NCBI GenBank assembly: GCA_028869385.1
Contig: JAGWSR010000007.1
Span: 1 to 43,801 of the forward strand
Origin: a bacterium
GTDB taxonomy: Bacteria; Vulcanimicrobiota; Vulcanimicrobiia; Vulcanimicrobiales; Vulcanimicrobiaceae
DNA: 43,801 nt
Direction of reading: 5' to 3'
Made by a program: the position numbers and the translations under genes. The notes beneath the pieces are model-generated. The model ran no database searches and was not told where the DNA came from. It saw only the letters and a list, made by a program, of their open reading frames with translations. This document shows positions 16,626 through 24,505 of this stretch, piece after piece. How positions within the stretch are numbered: position 1 is the stretch's first letter; each line of letters opens with the position of its first letter.

Positions 16626-16783
16626 GCCTAGGTCCCGGACTCGCTCCCCCTTCGGCACGGGGCGTCTGAGCATCGGCCGAAGCCCGGAGGGCGAGAGGCC
16701 GATGTCAGCGAGCAGCGTTTTCCCAAGGAGGGGAAAACGCGGGCGTCCCCGCGCCGAAGGGGGAGCGAGGCCGGGACCTAGGC
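16626..16783 (-). repeat. Palindromic element C between aldolase and NifU-C genes
   Basis: Arms 16626-16662 and 16747-16783 pair over 33 of 37 positions: GCCTAGGTCCCGG (13 bp), then TCGCTCCCCCTTCGGC (16 bp), then GGGG. Inside, read on the minus strand, are GCGTTTTCCC/GGGAAAACGC (16715-16740) and CATCGGCC/GGCCGATG (16671-16704). On the minus strand its core matches element B closely (GGGGACGCCCG before hairpin I, TGACATCGGCCTCTCGCCC in hairpin II). It is sense-oriented with respect to fba and nifU. Confidence 0.9.
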
Positions 16784-16803
16784 CCGCCTCCCAGTCCCAG
16801 TTC

Positions 16804-17721
16804 CTACTCTTGGCCGTAGCCCTTCATGAGCTCGTGCATGCGGGTCGACATCGAGAGCGCGTCGTCCCACGCGCGCTGCCACATGTTGCGGCCGAAGATG
16901 AGGCCGACGCAGCCGGATTCCATCGCGGCGCGCGCCTTCTGGATGGTTGCGTCGTCGCCCATTTTGGATCCGCCCGAGACGAGCACGAGCGTGCGACCGG
17001 CCGACTTCACGACCTTCTTGAGGCCCTCGACGTCGTTAAACTGCATGGTGTTGTAGGGCTTGGGCAGCACGGCGGCCTTGTCGGCTTCGTACTTCGGCTC
17101 GTTGAGCTTCACGATGTCGCAGCCGACTTCGCACGCGACGCGCGCGGCGTAATCCACGGCGTAGAGCGAGTCGATGCCGCCCTTGGCTTTGATCGCCGCG
17201 CCGCGCGGATAGGCCCATACGATGAGCGGCATGCCGTAACGCTCGCATTCGCGGCGCACGTCGTTGCACTGCGCGATGTCCACGTCTTGCGCCGGGCTGC
17301 CGACGTAGAGTGTGTATCCGACCGCATCGGCGCCCAAGCGCACCGCGTCTTCGACCGACGAGGTGAGCGGGCTGAACGCGTCGTCATCCGCCGGAACGTT
17401 CGTTTTGCCGTTGATTTTGAGGACGAGCGGCACGCGGCCGGCGTAGTTCTTCTGATATTTTTCGGCGAGGCCGATGTGCAGCGCGATGCCCGAGAACTTG
17501 CCCGCGACCGCGAGACGGTAAATCCAATCGGTGTCGATGGATTCGGGATTGTCGAAGAAATCGATCGGGCCATGCTCGAGGCCTTGGTCGATCGGCAGAA
17601 TCATCAGGGTGCCGTTGGCCGGACCGTGTTCGTACATCAAACGGTGCAGGCGGGTGCGTTTGCCCGTCGAGAGGTTCATCTCGTCGAAGGTCGGGCGGCG
17701 AATCGCGGTTGCATTGCTCAT
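16804..17721 (-). CDS. Class I fructose-bisphosphate aldolase, archaeal/DhnA type
   Basis: This 305-residue aldolase of the FbaB/DhnA (LsrF-like) class cleaves fructose-1,6-bisphosphate via a Schiff base. It shows the family's GTLMILPIDQGLEHGP near residues 37-52, KINGKTNVP, the likely Schiff-base lysine in GCDIVKLNEP, and late phosphate-binding segments LVSGGSK and GLIFGRN. ATG 17721 starts the family alignment; the open frame continues upstream only as antisense of the dehydrogenase gene. It is divergent from that gene and probably co-transcribed with nifU through element C. Confidence 0.92.
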   Translation of the reverse strand: MSNATAIRRPTFDEMNLSTGKRTRLHRLMYEHGPANGTLMILPIDQGLEHGPIDFFDNPESIDTDWIYRLAVAGKFSGIALHIGLAEKYQKNYAGRVPLVLKINGKTNVPADDDAFSPLTSSVEDAVRLGADAVGYTLYVGSPAQDVDIAQCNDVRRECERYGMPLIVWAYPRGAAIKAKGGIDSLYAVDYAARVACEVGCDIVKLNEPKYEADKAAVLPKPYNTMQFNDVEGLKKVVKSAGRTLVLVSGGSKMGDDATIQKARAAMESGCVGLIFGRNMWQRAWDDALSMSTRMHELMKGYGQE

Positions 17722-17775
17722 GGTCCACGGCGCTTCGGCCAGGAGCGGAGCGTCGCCTGTAGGAAATTGGCGCGC

Positions 17776-18672
17776 GTGACGCCTCCCCCACGCATTGGAT
17801 TCATCGGCCTCGGCGCGATGGGCGAGCCGATGGCCCGCTCGCTGCGCCGCAACGAATTTCCCGTAACCGCCGCCGTCTATCGCCGCCGCGAGGCGCTGGA
17901 GCGCCTGCGCGCCGACGGCGTGGACGAAGCCCCCGACGGAGCCGCGCTCGCGAGCGCGTGCGACGTGGTGATTCTCTGCGTGCCCGACGCGCCGCAGGTT
18001 GAGGAGGCGCTCTTCGGCCCGCGCGGCGTCGCGGCCGGGGCCCACGCCGGACTCACGGTCATCGACATGTCCACGATCTCCCCCGTCGCCTCGCGCGCCT
18101 TCGCGCAGCGGCTTGCGCCGCTCGGCGTTGATTTCGTGGATGCCCCGGTGAGCGGCGGTCCCATGCGGGCGGGCACCGGCACCCTTACGATCATGGTCGG
18201 CGCCGACCCGGCGGTCTTCGCACGGGTGGAGCCCGTGCTCAAGGCGATGGGGAACCCGACGCTCCTCGGCGGGATCGGCATGGGTGAGACGGTCAAGCTC
18301 GTCAACCAGATCATCATCTCGACCGTCATGATCGCGAATGCCGAGGCGCTGCAGTTCGCCAAGCGAGCCGGCGCCGATCTGGAGGCGGTTCGCAAGGTCA
18401 TCGCAACTGCGACCGGGTCGAACTACGTCCTGGATCAGTGGCTGCCGAAAACGTGGTTGGCAGGGACGTTCGAAGGCGGGTTCGCGATGGATCTGCTGCG
18501 CAAGGACGTCGCCGCCGCTTTGGATGCGGCGCGCTCGATGATGATGCCGATGCCGGCAACGGGGCTCGCGTACCAACTCTACACCGCTCGCTCGTCGGAA
18601 GGGGACGGCGCGCTCGATTACAGCGCGATCGTGAAATCGTATGAACGGATCTCTGGAGACGAAACCGTCTAG
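17776..18672 (+). CDS. 3-hydroxyisobutyrate dehydrogenase-family NAD(P) oxidoreductase
   Basis: This 298-residue beta-hydroxyacid dehydrogenase has the N-terminal Rossmann motif IGFIGLGAMGEPMA (about 7-20), the substrate-binding DAPVSGGPMRAGTGTL near 134-149 and the catalytic lysine in GETVKLVNQ. Family members reduce or oxidise 3-hydroxyisobutyrate, tartronate semialdehyde or related short acids; specificity cannot be read here. GTG 17776 is the best start, although TTG 17767 is possible. Its 3' end overlaps the response regulator gene by about 32 bases. Confidence 0.9.
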   Translation: MTPPPRIGFIGLGAMGEPMARSLRRNEFPVTAAVYRRREALERLRADGVDEAPDGAALASACDVVILCVPDAPQVEEALFGPRGVAAGAHAGLTVIDMSTISPVASRAFAQRLAPLGVDFVDAPVSGGPMRAGTGTLTIMVGADPAVFARVEPVLKAMGNPTLLGGIGMGETVKLVNQIIISTVMIANAEALQFAKRAGADLEAVRKVIATATGSNYVLDQWLPKTWLAGTFEGGFAMDLLRKDVAAALDAARSMMMPMPATGLAYQLYTARSSEGDGALDYSAIVKSYERISGDETV

Positions 18673-19381
18673 AGGCACCTTCGTCAAGAGCCCGGACTTC
18701 AACAAGAAGATTCTGGTCGTTGACGATGAGTCGGCCATCCTGCAGACGCTGCGCTTCAATCTCGAGCGCAGCGGCTACACGGTCGTGACCGCGAGCGATG
18801 GTCGCAGCGCCGTGGCGATGGCGCAGCGCGAGACGCCCGATTTGGTCGTGCTCGACATCATGCTCCCGGTGCTCGACGGCATCGAGGCCTGCAAAGAGAT
18901 TCGCAAGTTTTCATCGGTCCCGATCATCATGCTCACCGCGAAGGATCAGGAGATCGATAAGGTGCTCGCGCTCGAGCTCGGCGCCGACGATTACGTCACC
19001 AAACCGTTCGCGCTGCACGAATTTCTCGCGCGCGTCAAGGCGCGGCTGCGTCGTCAGGCGCCGCTGCAAGGCGGACACGAAGAGGCGATCGCGCTCGGCG
19101 AGATCGTGCTCGATCCGTCGCGCCAGCAACTGACGGTGCGCGGCAAAGAGGTCGCGCTCGCGCCCAAGGAGTTCGCGTTGCTTCGCGTGCTCATGGAGAA
19201 CAACGGGCGCGTCGTCACGCGTCAGACCTTGCTCGATAAGGTTTGGGGCTATGATTTCGAAGGCGAGCAGCAGACGGTCAGCGTGCACATTCGCTGGCTG
19301 CGCGAGAAGATCGAAGAAGACTCGCGCAATCCGCGGCACATCCTGACGGTGCGCAGCCGCGGCTACATGTACAAAGCCTAG
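18641..19381 (+). CDS. phoB: OmpR/PhoB-family response regulator
   Basis: This is a 246-residue two-domain regulator. The receiver has acidic pair D28/D29, phospho-acceptor Asp72 (VVLDIMLP), and the TAKD and TKPF switch residues. The C-terminal winged helix has the PhoB-type APKEFALLRVLMENNGRVVTR recognition region. It is followed by a PhoR-like kinase and pstB, so it most likely responds to phosphate and binds the TTAA repeats seen downstream. ATG 18641 gives the longest form; an internal start would remove the non-conserved first 20 residues. The symbol is a context-based assignment. Confidence 0.88.
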   Translation: MNGSLETKPSRGTFVKSPDFNKKILVVDDESAILQTLRFNLERSGYTVVTASDGRSAVAMAQRETPDLVVLDIMLPVLDGIEACKEIRKFSSVPIIMLTAKDQEIDKVLALELGADDYVTKPFALHEFLARVKARLRRQAPLQGGHEEAIALGEIVLDPSRQQLTVRGKEVALAPKEFALLRVLMENNGRVVTRQTLLDKVWGYDFEGEQQTVSVHIRWLREKIEEDSRNPRHILTVRSRGYMYKA

Positions 19382-19398
19382 ACGACGGGCGAGCGACG

Positions 19399-20517
19399 AT
19401 GCTTGAGCGATGGTCGCAGCGGCTCTTTCGCCGCCGCGACGCGCAGGACGCGGCAGCCGAGCCCGACCGCCCGGAACCACGCGCCGACGCCGATTTCGTG
19501 CGCCTCGTGCGCGCGCTGCCGCTCGGCGTCGTCTTCGTCGATTCGTCGCTGCGCGTGCGATTCGCCAATCCCGCGTCGGGTACGATCTTCGACTTCGATC
19601 CCGCGCGCGCGGTCGGCGCGCACGTGATCGCCTCGATTCCGAACGTGGAATTGGAGCGCCGCATCGACGACGCGCTGCGCGGCGAAGCGTCGGTCGCGTC
19701 GATGACCTTCAGCAGCGGTCAGACCACGCGCATCTACCGCGTCTCCGTCTATCCGATCGCCGGCGGCGAGCAGATCGGCGGGGTCGCGGTCGTTGCCGAA
19801 GATCAGACCGACGTCGCACGCCTCGAACGCGCCCGCAAAGAGTTTCTTTCGAACGTCTCGCACGAGTTGCGCACGCCGCTCTCATCGATCAAGCTGATGC
19901 TCGAGACGGTGATCGAGTCGCCCGACGAAGAGGCCGCCGATCTCTTTCTGCCGCAGGTGCTCGCGCAGGTCGATCGCCTCGCCGCGCTCGTGCAGCAATT
20001 GCTCGATCAGGCGCGCACGGAGTCGGGGCAGATGAAGCTGCACCTGCGCGAAATCGATCTCGAAGAGGTCGCGCATCCGATCGTCTCGTCGTTCGAGCCG
20101 CAGGCGTCGAACAAGGGCGTACGCCTCTCGCTCAAAGCGATGCGCCCTGTGCGCGTCGAGGCCGATCCCGATCGTCTGGCGCAAGTCTTCGTGAATCTGA
20201 TCGACAACGCGATCCGCCACACCGCCTCGGGCGGTTCGGTGACGCTCGAACTCGACGCCAACGGCAACGACGCGATCATGCGCGTGCGCGATACCGGCGT
20301 CGGTATCCCGTATCGCGATATGCCGCACATCTTCGAGCGCTTCTACGTGGTCGATCGCTCCCGCACGCGCGAATCGGGTGGCGCCGGGCTCGGCCTCGCA
20401 ATCGTCAAAGGCATCGTCGACGCTCACGGCGGCGCGATCTCGACCGAATCGATGCTGGGCCGCGGCACCACGTTCACCGTGCGCCTCCCGATCATGCGCA
20501 CCGGACCACGATCTTAA
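19399..20517 (+). CDS. phoR: PhoR-like sensor histidine kinase, no membrane segment
   Basis: This is a 372-residue kinase. A PAS domain (about 30-135) is followed by the dimerisation and phospho-acceptor helix FLSNVSHELRTP (His155) and an HATPase domain with N-box NLIDNAIRH, DTGVGI and GGAGLGLAI. No transmembrane helix is visible, unlike E. coli PhoR, so sensing is likely cytoplasmic or through PstB/PhoU. It follows the response regulator by 17 bases. The phosphate role is inferred from pstB downstream. Confidence 0.88.
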   Translation: MLERWSQRLFRRRDAQDAAAEPDRPEPRADADFVRLVRALPLGVVFVDSSLRVRFANPASGTIFDFDPARAVGAHVIASIPNVELERRIDDALRGEASVASMTFSSGQTTRIYRVSVYPIAGGEQIGGVAVVAEDQTDVARLERARKEFLSNVSHELRTPLSSIKLMLETVIESPDEEAADLFLPQVLAQVDRLAALVQQLLDQARTESGQMKLHLREIDLEEVAHPIVSSFEPQASNKGVRLSLKAMRPVRVEADPDRLAQVFVNLIDNAIRHTASGGSVTLELDANGNDAIMRVRDTGVGIPYRDMPHIFERFYVVDRSRTRESGGAGLGLAIVKGIVDAHGGAISTESMLGRGTTFTVRLPIMRTGPRS

Positions 20518-20562
20518 AGGGGCGATAAGCAGAAGCTAATCTCGGTATGCGAGAGTGGTCGC

Positions 20563-20736
20563 ATGTTGCGATCGATCGGTACCGAGCTGGACGAGCGCAC
20601 GATGCGTCGCCAGATCCTGGCCTTTCTCGAAGAGTACTGCCGAGGAATGACGCTCGCGGACGTGCGGGAGTGGTATGCGGACGCGTTCGCCGACACATCG
20701 CCGCCCATCGCGCTCCACGACGCGGCGCGTTCTTAA
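20563..20736 (+). CDS. Possible 57-residue small protein
   Basis: ATG 20563 opens a short frame (begins [20 protein letters not shown], later [18 protein letters not shown]) with GC-rich third positions like nearby genes and an amphipathic, helical look. It lies between phoR and pstB and its stop falls in the first Pho-like repeat. I see no SD and no known family, so it may be real or chance. Confidence 0.4.
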   Translation: MLRSIGTELDERTMRRQILAFLEEYCRGMTLADVREWYADAFADTSPPIALHDAARS

Positions 20737-20760
20737 TCACCTTAATGACGCGTTAATCAC
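20732..20760 (+). promoter_or_regulatory. Putative Pho box upstream of pstB
   Basis: Three direct repeats CTTAATCAC, CTTAATGAC and GTTAATCAC have TTAA cores at 20733, 20742 and 20753 (spacing 9 and 11). PhoB/PhoP-type regulators bind direct repeats with about 11-bp period. A similar triple repeat precedes the porin. Confidence 0.6.
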
Positions 20761-20848
20761 ACTCGCGTGCGCGGGGGTAGGAGCCGCTCTGCCCGGGGCT
20801 CAATTCAGCACGCGACCACTCTTCACGGGATCCAGCTGTACAAACCTG

Positions 20849-21640
20849 ATGATCGCCACCAATCCGGAAACGACGAGCGCTACGACCGCGACCAAGCTCG
20901 AAGCGCGCGACCTGAACATCTACTACGGCAATTTTCACGCCATCAAGAACGCGAATCTCAGCGTTCCGCAGAACTGCGTCATGGCGTTGATCGGCCCGTC
21001 CGGTTGCGGTAAGTCCACGTTCATCCGCGGGCTCAATCGTCTGCACGATCTGACGCCCGGCGCGCGCGTCGAGGGACACGTGCTGCTCGACGGCGAGGAT
21101 ATCTATGCGGGCGGGATCGACCCGGTGACGATCCGTCATCGAATCGGCATGGTCTTCCAGCGCCCCAATCCGTTCCCGAAGACAATCTTCGAGAACGTCG
21201 TGTACGGGCCCAAGATCCACGGCGAGCGCAACAAGAAAAAGCTCATGGATATCTGCGAAAAGAGCCTTCGCGGCGCCGCCCTCTGGGACGAGGTCAAGGA
21301 TCGCCTCGACCGCACGGCGCTCGACCTTTCGGGCGGCCAGCAGCAGCGTCTCTGCATCGCGCGCTGCCTCGCGGTCGATCCCGAGGTGATTCTGATGGAC
21401 GAGCCGGCCTCTGCCCTCGACCCGATCGCCACGAGCAAGATCGAAGACCTCATCGACGCGCTCAAGAAAGAGTACACGGTCGTCATCGTGACCCACTCGA
21501 TGCAGCAGGCGGCGCGCATCAGCGATTTCACGACCTTCTTTTTGATGGGCGAGCTGATCGAGACGGGGACCACTTCCTCGATCTTCACCAAGCCGCGGGA
21601 TAAGCGGACCGAGGACTACATCACCGGCCGGTACGGCTAA
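20849..21640 (+). CDS. pstB: Phosphate ABC transporter ATP-binding protein PstB
   Basis: This 263-residue ATPase of the high-affinity phosphate importer has Walker [10 protein letters not shown] at 49-57, the PstB-typical [22 protein letters not shown] segment, signature LSGGQQQR and Walker [16 protein letters not shown] 20849 is the start giving the standard length; the open frame extends upstream through the Pho-like repeats. No pstS, pstC, pstA or phoU is nearby, so the membrane partners must be encoded elsewhere. The TTAA repeats and upstream phoBR support phosphate-starvation control. Confidence 0.95.
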   Translation: MIATNPETTSATTATKLEARDLNIYYGNFHAIKNANLSVPQNCVMALIGPSGCGKSTFIRGLNRLHDLTPGARVEGHVLLDGEDIYAGGIDPVTIRHRIGMVFQRPNPFPKTIFENVVYGPKIHGERNKKKLMDICEKSLRGAALWDEVKDRLDRTALDLSGGQQQRLCIARCLAVDPEVILMDEPASALDPIATSKIEDLIDALKKEYTVVIVTHSMQQAARISDFTTFFLMGELIETGTTSSIFTKPRDKRTEDYITGRYG

Positions 21641-21720
21641 AGCGGTTTCCCTGCCAGGCGCATCCCCGGTACAACGGACGGGGTCTTTGACCTCGGGCGC
21701 CTCGTGGCGCACCGCAGAGG

Positions 21721-21750
21721 CTTAAGACGGGGTTAAATGGGCCTTAATTT
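21721..21750 (+). promoter_or_regulatory. Putative Pho box upstream of the porin
   Basis: CTTAAG, GTTAAA and CTTAAT repeat with exact 11-bp period (TTAA at 21722, 21733, 21744). A TACCCT at 21759-21764 could be the -10 box. The pattern matches the repeats before pstB. Confidence 0.6.
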
Positions 21751-21812
21751 TGCCCAGGTACCCTAACGTCGTAACCTCCTGCCTTCTCTATCTCGATGGG
21801 AGATTTTTTCAC

Positions 21813-23363
21813 GTGTTGACCAAACTCGCACGCCTCGGCATGGGCCTTGCGGCGATCGTTTTGGCGGGCACCACCGTCGCGCTGGCGGAAACATCGGCAA
21901 CACCGGCGCACACGACGGTCGCTCAGGCTTCGGCCCAAGCGAAAGCCACGCCCAATCCGTTCTCGTACAAGGGCTATGTCCGCGCGTATGATTTCACGCG
22001 TCAGAACGCCAGCGGTAACACGCCGGGCGTCAACCAGCAGTCGTTCAACGCGGCGCTGAATCTGCACGGCGAGTACAAGTTCACGAACTCCGGCTTCTCG
22101 GTCGGTGCGACGTACCTGTACGCCAACCCGCTCAACAACTGCACCACGGCGCAGTCGCACTTCACGCCGCCCTGCGGTAACAACAAGGCGCCGGGCATCA
22201 ACCCCGACGACACGCTTCCGGGCTACGAACTGAACACGCTGTATGAAGCGTACCTCGGCTTCAACGACAAGACGACGCACGGCAAGCTCGGCTATCAGGT
22301 CTTCAACTCGCCCTGGGCCAACGCGTCGGATTCGCGTCTGAAACCGGTCGCGTTCCTCGGCGGCGATCTCGGCTTCAAGTTCAACTCGAACTGGAACGGC
22401 GAGATCGGCTACTTCGACGGCTTTGAAGATCGTGCGAGCTCGCAGTTCTTCCGCAGCACGCTGCTCACGTACTCGCCGGTCGATGCCCCGGGCTACACCT
22501 CGCTCGCGAGCTCGACGACGACCAATAAGTACGTCGGCCTCGACAACAGCGGATTCTTCTACGGCCGCGTGGGTTACACCGGACCGAAGAGCTCGCCGCT
22601 CGCCGCGAACCTCTACTACTACGGCGTCTCGGACATCGCGAACATCCTCTGGCTCGACGCGAAGTATCCGTTCGCCGGTAAGCTGCATCCGTTCGTTGCC
22701 GGCCAGTTCGGCACCGAGAAGAGCACGGGCGCCGCGCAGGTCGGTCTGATCGACTCGCAGGTGTTCGGCCTTCAGGGCGGCTTCAATCCGATGCAGAACG
22801 TCACCGTGACGCTCGGCTACAACCACATTCCGTCGAAGACGGCGAACGTGACGCTGCCCGCAGGCGTGATCTGCTCGGCGTCGCACACCCTGCCCAACGG
22901 CAAGGGCATTCCGTACTTCATTCCGGCCGGCGGCACGCCGAGCTGCGTCGCCGGTGCGACGCCCGGAACGGCGACCATCTACTACGGCGGCTGGGCGTCG
23001 CCGTACACCGACAGCTACGCGACCGATCCGCTCTTCACGACGGCGATCAGCCAGGGTATGGCCGACCGTCGCGCGTTCGGCGACGGCGCCAAGCTCGCGG
23101 TGACCTTCACCTCGAACGATAAGCGTTTCGTTGCGACCGTGGCTCGTGCGCTCTACGCGTACGGCAACAGCGCGGTCGGCGTTTCGCCGACGCAAGAGAC
23201 CAACTTCGACACCATGTACTACTTCAACAAGATGCCGAAGTCGGGCGGATACAAGGGCTTCATGGTTCGCTACCGCTACGCCGAGCGCACGCAGACGTTC
23301 ACGTACGCGGGCGGCCTGCCGCTCTTCAAGTACAACCGCTTCCAGGCCGAGTACGACTTTTAA
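21813..23363 (+). CDS. Outer-membrane porin, OprD-like beta-barrel
   Basis: The product has 516 residues. A signal peptide (MLTKLARLGMGLAAIVLAGTT-like, cleavage after ALA near residue 25) precedes a Tyr/Asn/Gly-rich sequence of alternating strands ending in an aromatic residue (FQAEYDF), as expected for an outer-membrane barrel. GKLGYQVFNSPWANASDSRLKP resembles the OprD-family segment around VNTPW...SDSR. GTG 21813 is chosen for the signal peptide and the GGGAG upstream. Four cysteines in loops may form disulfides. The 11-bp TTAA repeats upstream suggest induction by the PhoB-like regulator, so phosphate or phosphorylated solutes are plausible substrates. Confidence 0.85.
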   Translation: MLTKLARLGMGLAAIVLAGTTVALAETSATPAHTTVAQASAQAKATPNPFSYKGYVRAYDFTRQNASGNTPGVNQQSFNAALNLHGEYKFTNSGFSVGATYLYANPLNNCTTAQSHFTPPCGNNKAPGINPDDTLPGYELNTLYEAYLGFNDKTTHGKLGYQVFNSPWANASDSRLKPVAFLGGDLGFKFNSNWNGEIGYFDGFEDRASSQFFRSTLLTYSPVDAPGYTSLASSTTTNKYVGLDNSGFFYGRVGYTGPKSSPLAANLYYYGVSDIANILWLDAKYPFAGKLHPFVAGQFGTEKSTGAAQVGLIDSQVFGLQGGFNPMQNVTVTLGYNHIPSKTANVTLPAGVICSASHTLPNGKGIPYFIPAGGTPSCVAGATPGTATIYYGGWASPYTDSYATDPLFTTAISQGMADRRAFGDGAKLAVTFTSNDKRFVATVARALYAYGNSAVGVSPTQETNFDTMYYFNKMPKSGGYKGFMVRYRYAERTQTFTYAGGLPLFKYNRFQAEYDF

Positions 23364-23382
23364 GTAACGTTCGGTCGCGAAA

Positions 23383-23429
23383 GCACGAAAAGGGGCTCGC
23401 GCCGCAAGGCGCGGGCCCTTTTTTCGTGC
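23383..23429 (+). terminator. Strong terminator after the porin gene
   Basis: A long, nearly perfect hairpin (GCACGAAAAGGGGCTCGCGCC against GGCGCGGGCCCTTTTTTCGTGC, loop GCAA) includes a run of six T. It lies 20 bases after the porin stop and about 17 bases before the tdh start. Confidence 0.9.
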
Positions 23430-23446
23430 AATATCTAGCCCCCGAC

Positions 23447-24505
23447 ATGGCTTCCACGATGAAATCGCTCTCCAAGCTCCGCCCGGAGCCCGGCTTCACG
23501 CTGCACGAGGTGCCGATCCCCGCGATCGGGCCGACCGACGTCCTGATCAAGGTCGAGAAGGTTGGCGTCTGCGGCACGGATTTCCACATCTACTCGTGGG
23601 ACACGTGGGCGCAGAACCGCATCAAACCGCCGCTCGTGATCGGCCACGAATTCATGGGCACGGTCGTTGAGGTCGGCGCCGCGGTGACGCTCGTGAAACC
23701 CGGCGACCGCGTTTCGGCCGAAGGGCACATCGCCGACCTCACCTGCGTGCTCTGCCGCACCGGTCAAGCGCATATCTGCGAGCACGTGAAGATCATCGGC
23801 GTCGATCGCGACGGCGCGTTCGCCGAGTACATCGCGATGCCCGAGTACAACGTGTGGAAACTCGATCCGGCGATTCCCGACGAGTTTGCCGCGATCTTCG
23901 ATCCGCTCGGCAACGCGGTGCACACGGTTATGGCCGCGGGCGTGAGCACCAGGAGCGTGGTGATCACCGGCGTCGGCTCGATCGGCCTTATGGCGATTCC
24001 CGTCGCGCGCGCCGCGGGCGCCGCGTCGGTCTATGCAATCGACGTGAATCCCGCGAAGCTCGAGCTGGCCAAGCGCCTCGGCGCCGACGAGATCTTCGAT
24101 GCGCGCACCCCCGGCTTGGTCGATGAGATCAAGCGTCGCACGAACGGCGACGGCGTGGAGGTGCTGCTCGAGATGTCGGGCAGCGGCAGCGCGATCGACA
24201 TGGGGCTGCAGATGGTGCGCAACGGCGGTACCGCGGCGCTCCTCGGCATTCCGAGCGACAACGTCAACATCAATCTCGCCGAGCGCATCATCTTCAAAGG
24301 TTTGACCGTGCTCGGCATCAACGGGCGCAAGATGTTCGAGACGTGGTATCAGACGCAGGCGCTCGTGAAGAGCGGCCGCGTGGACCTGCGCCCGATCATC
24401 ACGCACGTGCTGCCCTTCCACGATTTCGACCGCGCCTTCGATTTGATGCGCAGCGGCGAAGCCGCCAAGATCGTGCTCGACCTCAAAGGAGACCTCGCGA
24501 AGTGA
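23447..24505 (+). CDS. tdh: L-threonine 3-dehydrogenase
   Basis: This 352-residue zinc-dependent medium-chain dehydrogenase oxidises threonine to 2-amino-3-ketobutyrate, which Kbl then cleaves. Catalytic zinc ligands are Cys42 and His66/Glu67 (GHEF). The NAD-binding VITGVGSIGLMAIPVA segment is in the middle. The structural zinc lobe has Cys100, Cys103 and Cys111, but the position of the first Cys of the usual four appears to be Asp97, an oddity. ATG 23447 is preferred, with ATG 23459 also possible. The stop overlaps the kbl GTG by four bases. Confidence 0.93.
   Translation: MASTMKSLSKLRPEPGFTLHEVPIPAIGPTDVLIKVEKVGVCGTDFHIYSWDTWAQNRIKPPLVIGHEFMGTVVEVGAAVTLVKPGDRVSAEGHIADLTCVLCRTGQAHICEHVKIIGVDRDGAFAEYIAMPEYNVWKLDPAIPDEFAAIFDPLGNAVHTVMAAGVSTRSVVITGVGSIGLMAIPVARAAGAASVYAIDVNPAKLELAKRLGADEIFDARTPGLVDEIKRRTNGDGVEVLLEMSGSGSAIDMGLQMVRNGGTAALLGIPSDNVNINLAERIIFKGLTVLGINGRKMFETWYQTQALVKSGRVDLRPIITHVLPFHDFDRAFDLMRSGEAAKIVLDLKGDLAK

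Noticed and set aside
17722-18759. Apparent 340-residue N-terminal extension of the minus-strand aldolase
   Set aside because: The extension is antisense to the hydroxyacid dehydrogenase, and the aldolase family begins at the ATG at 17721.
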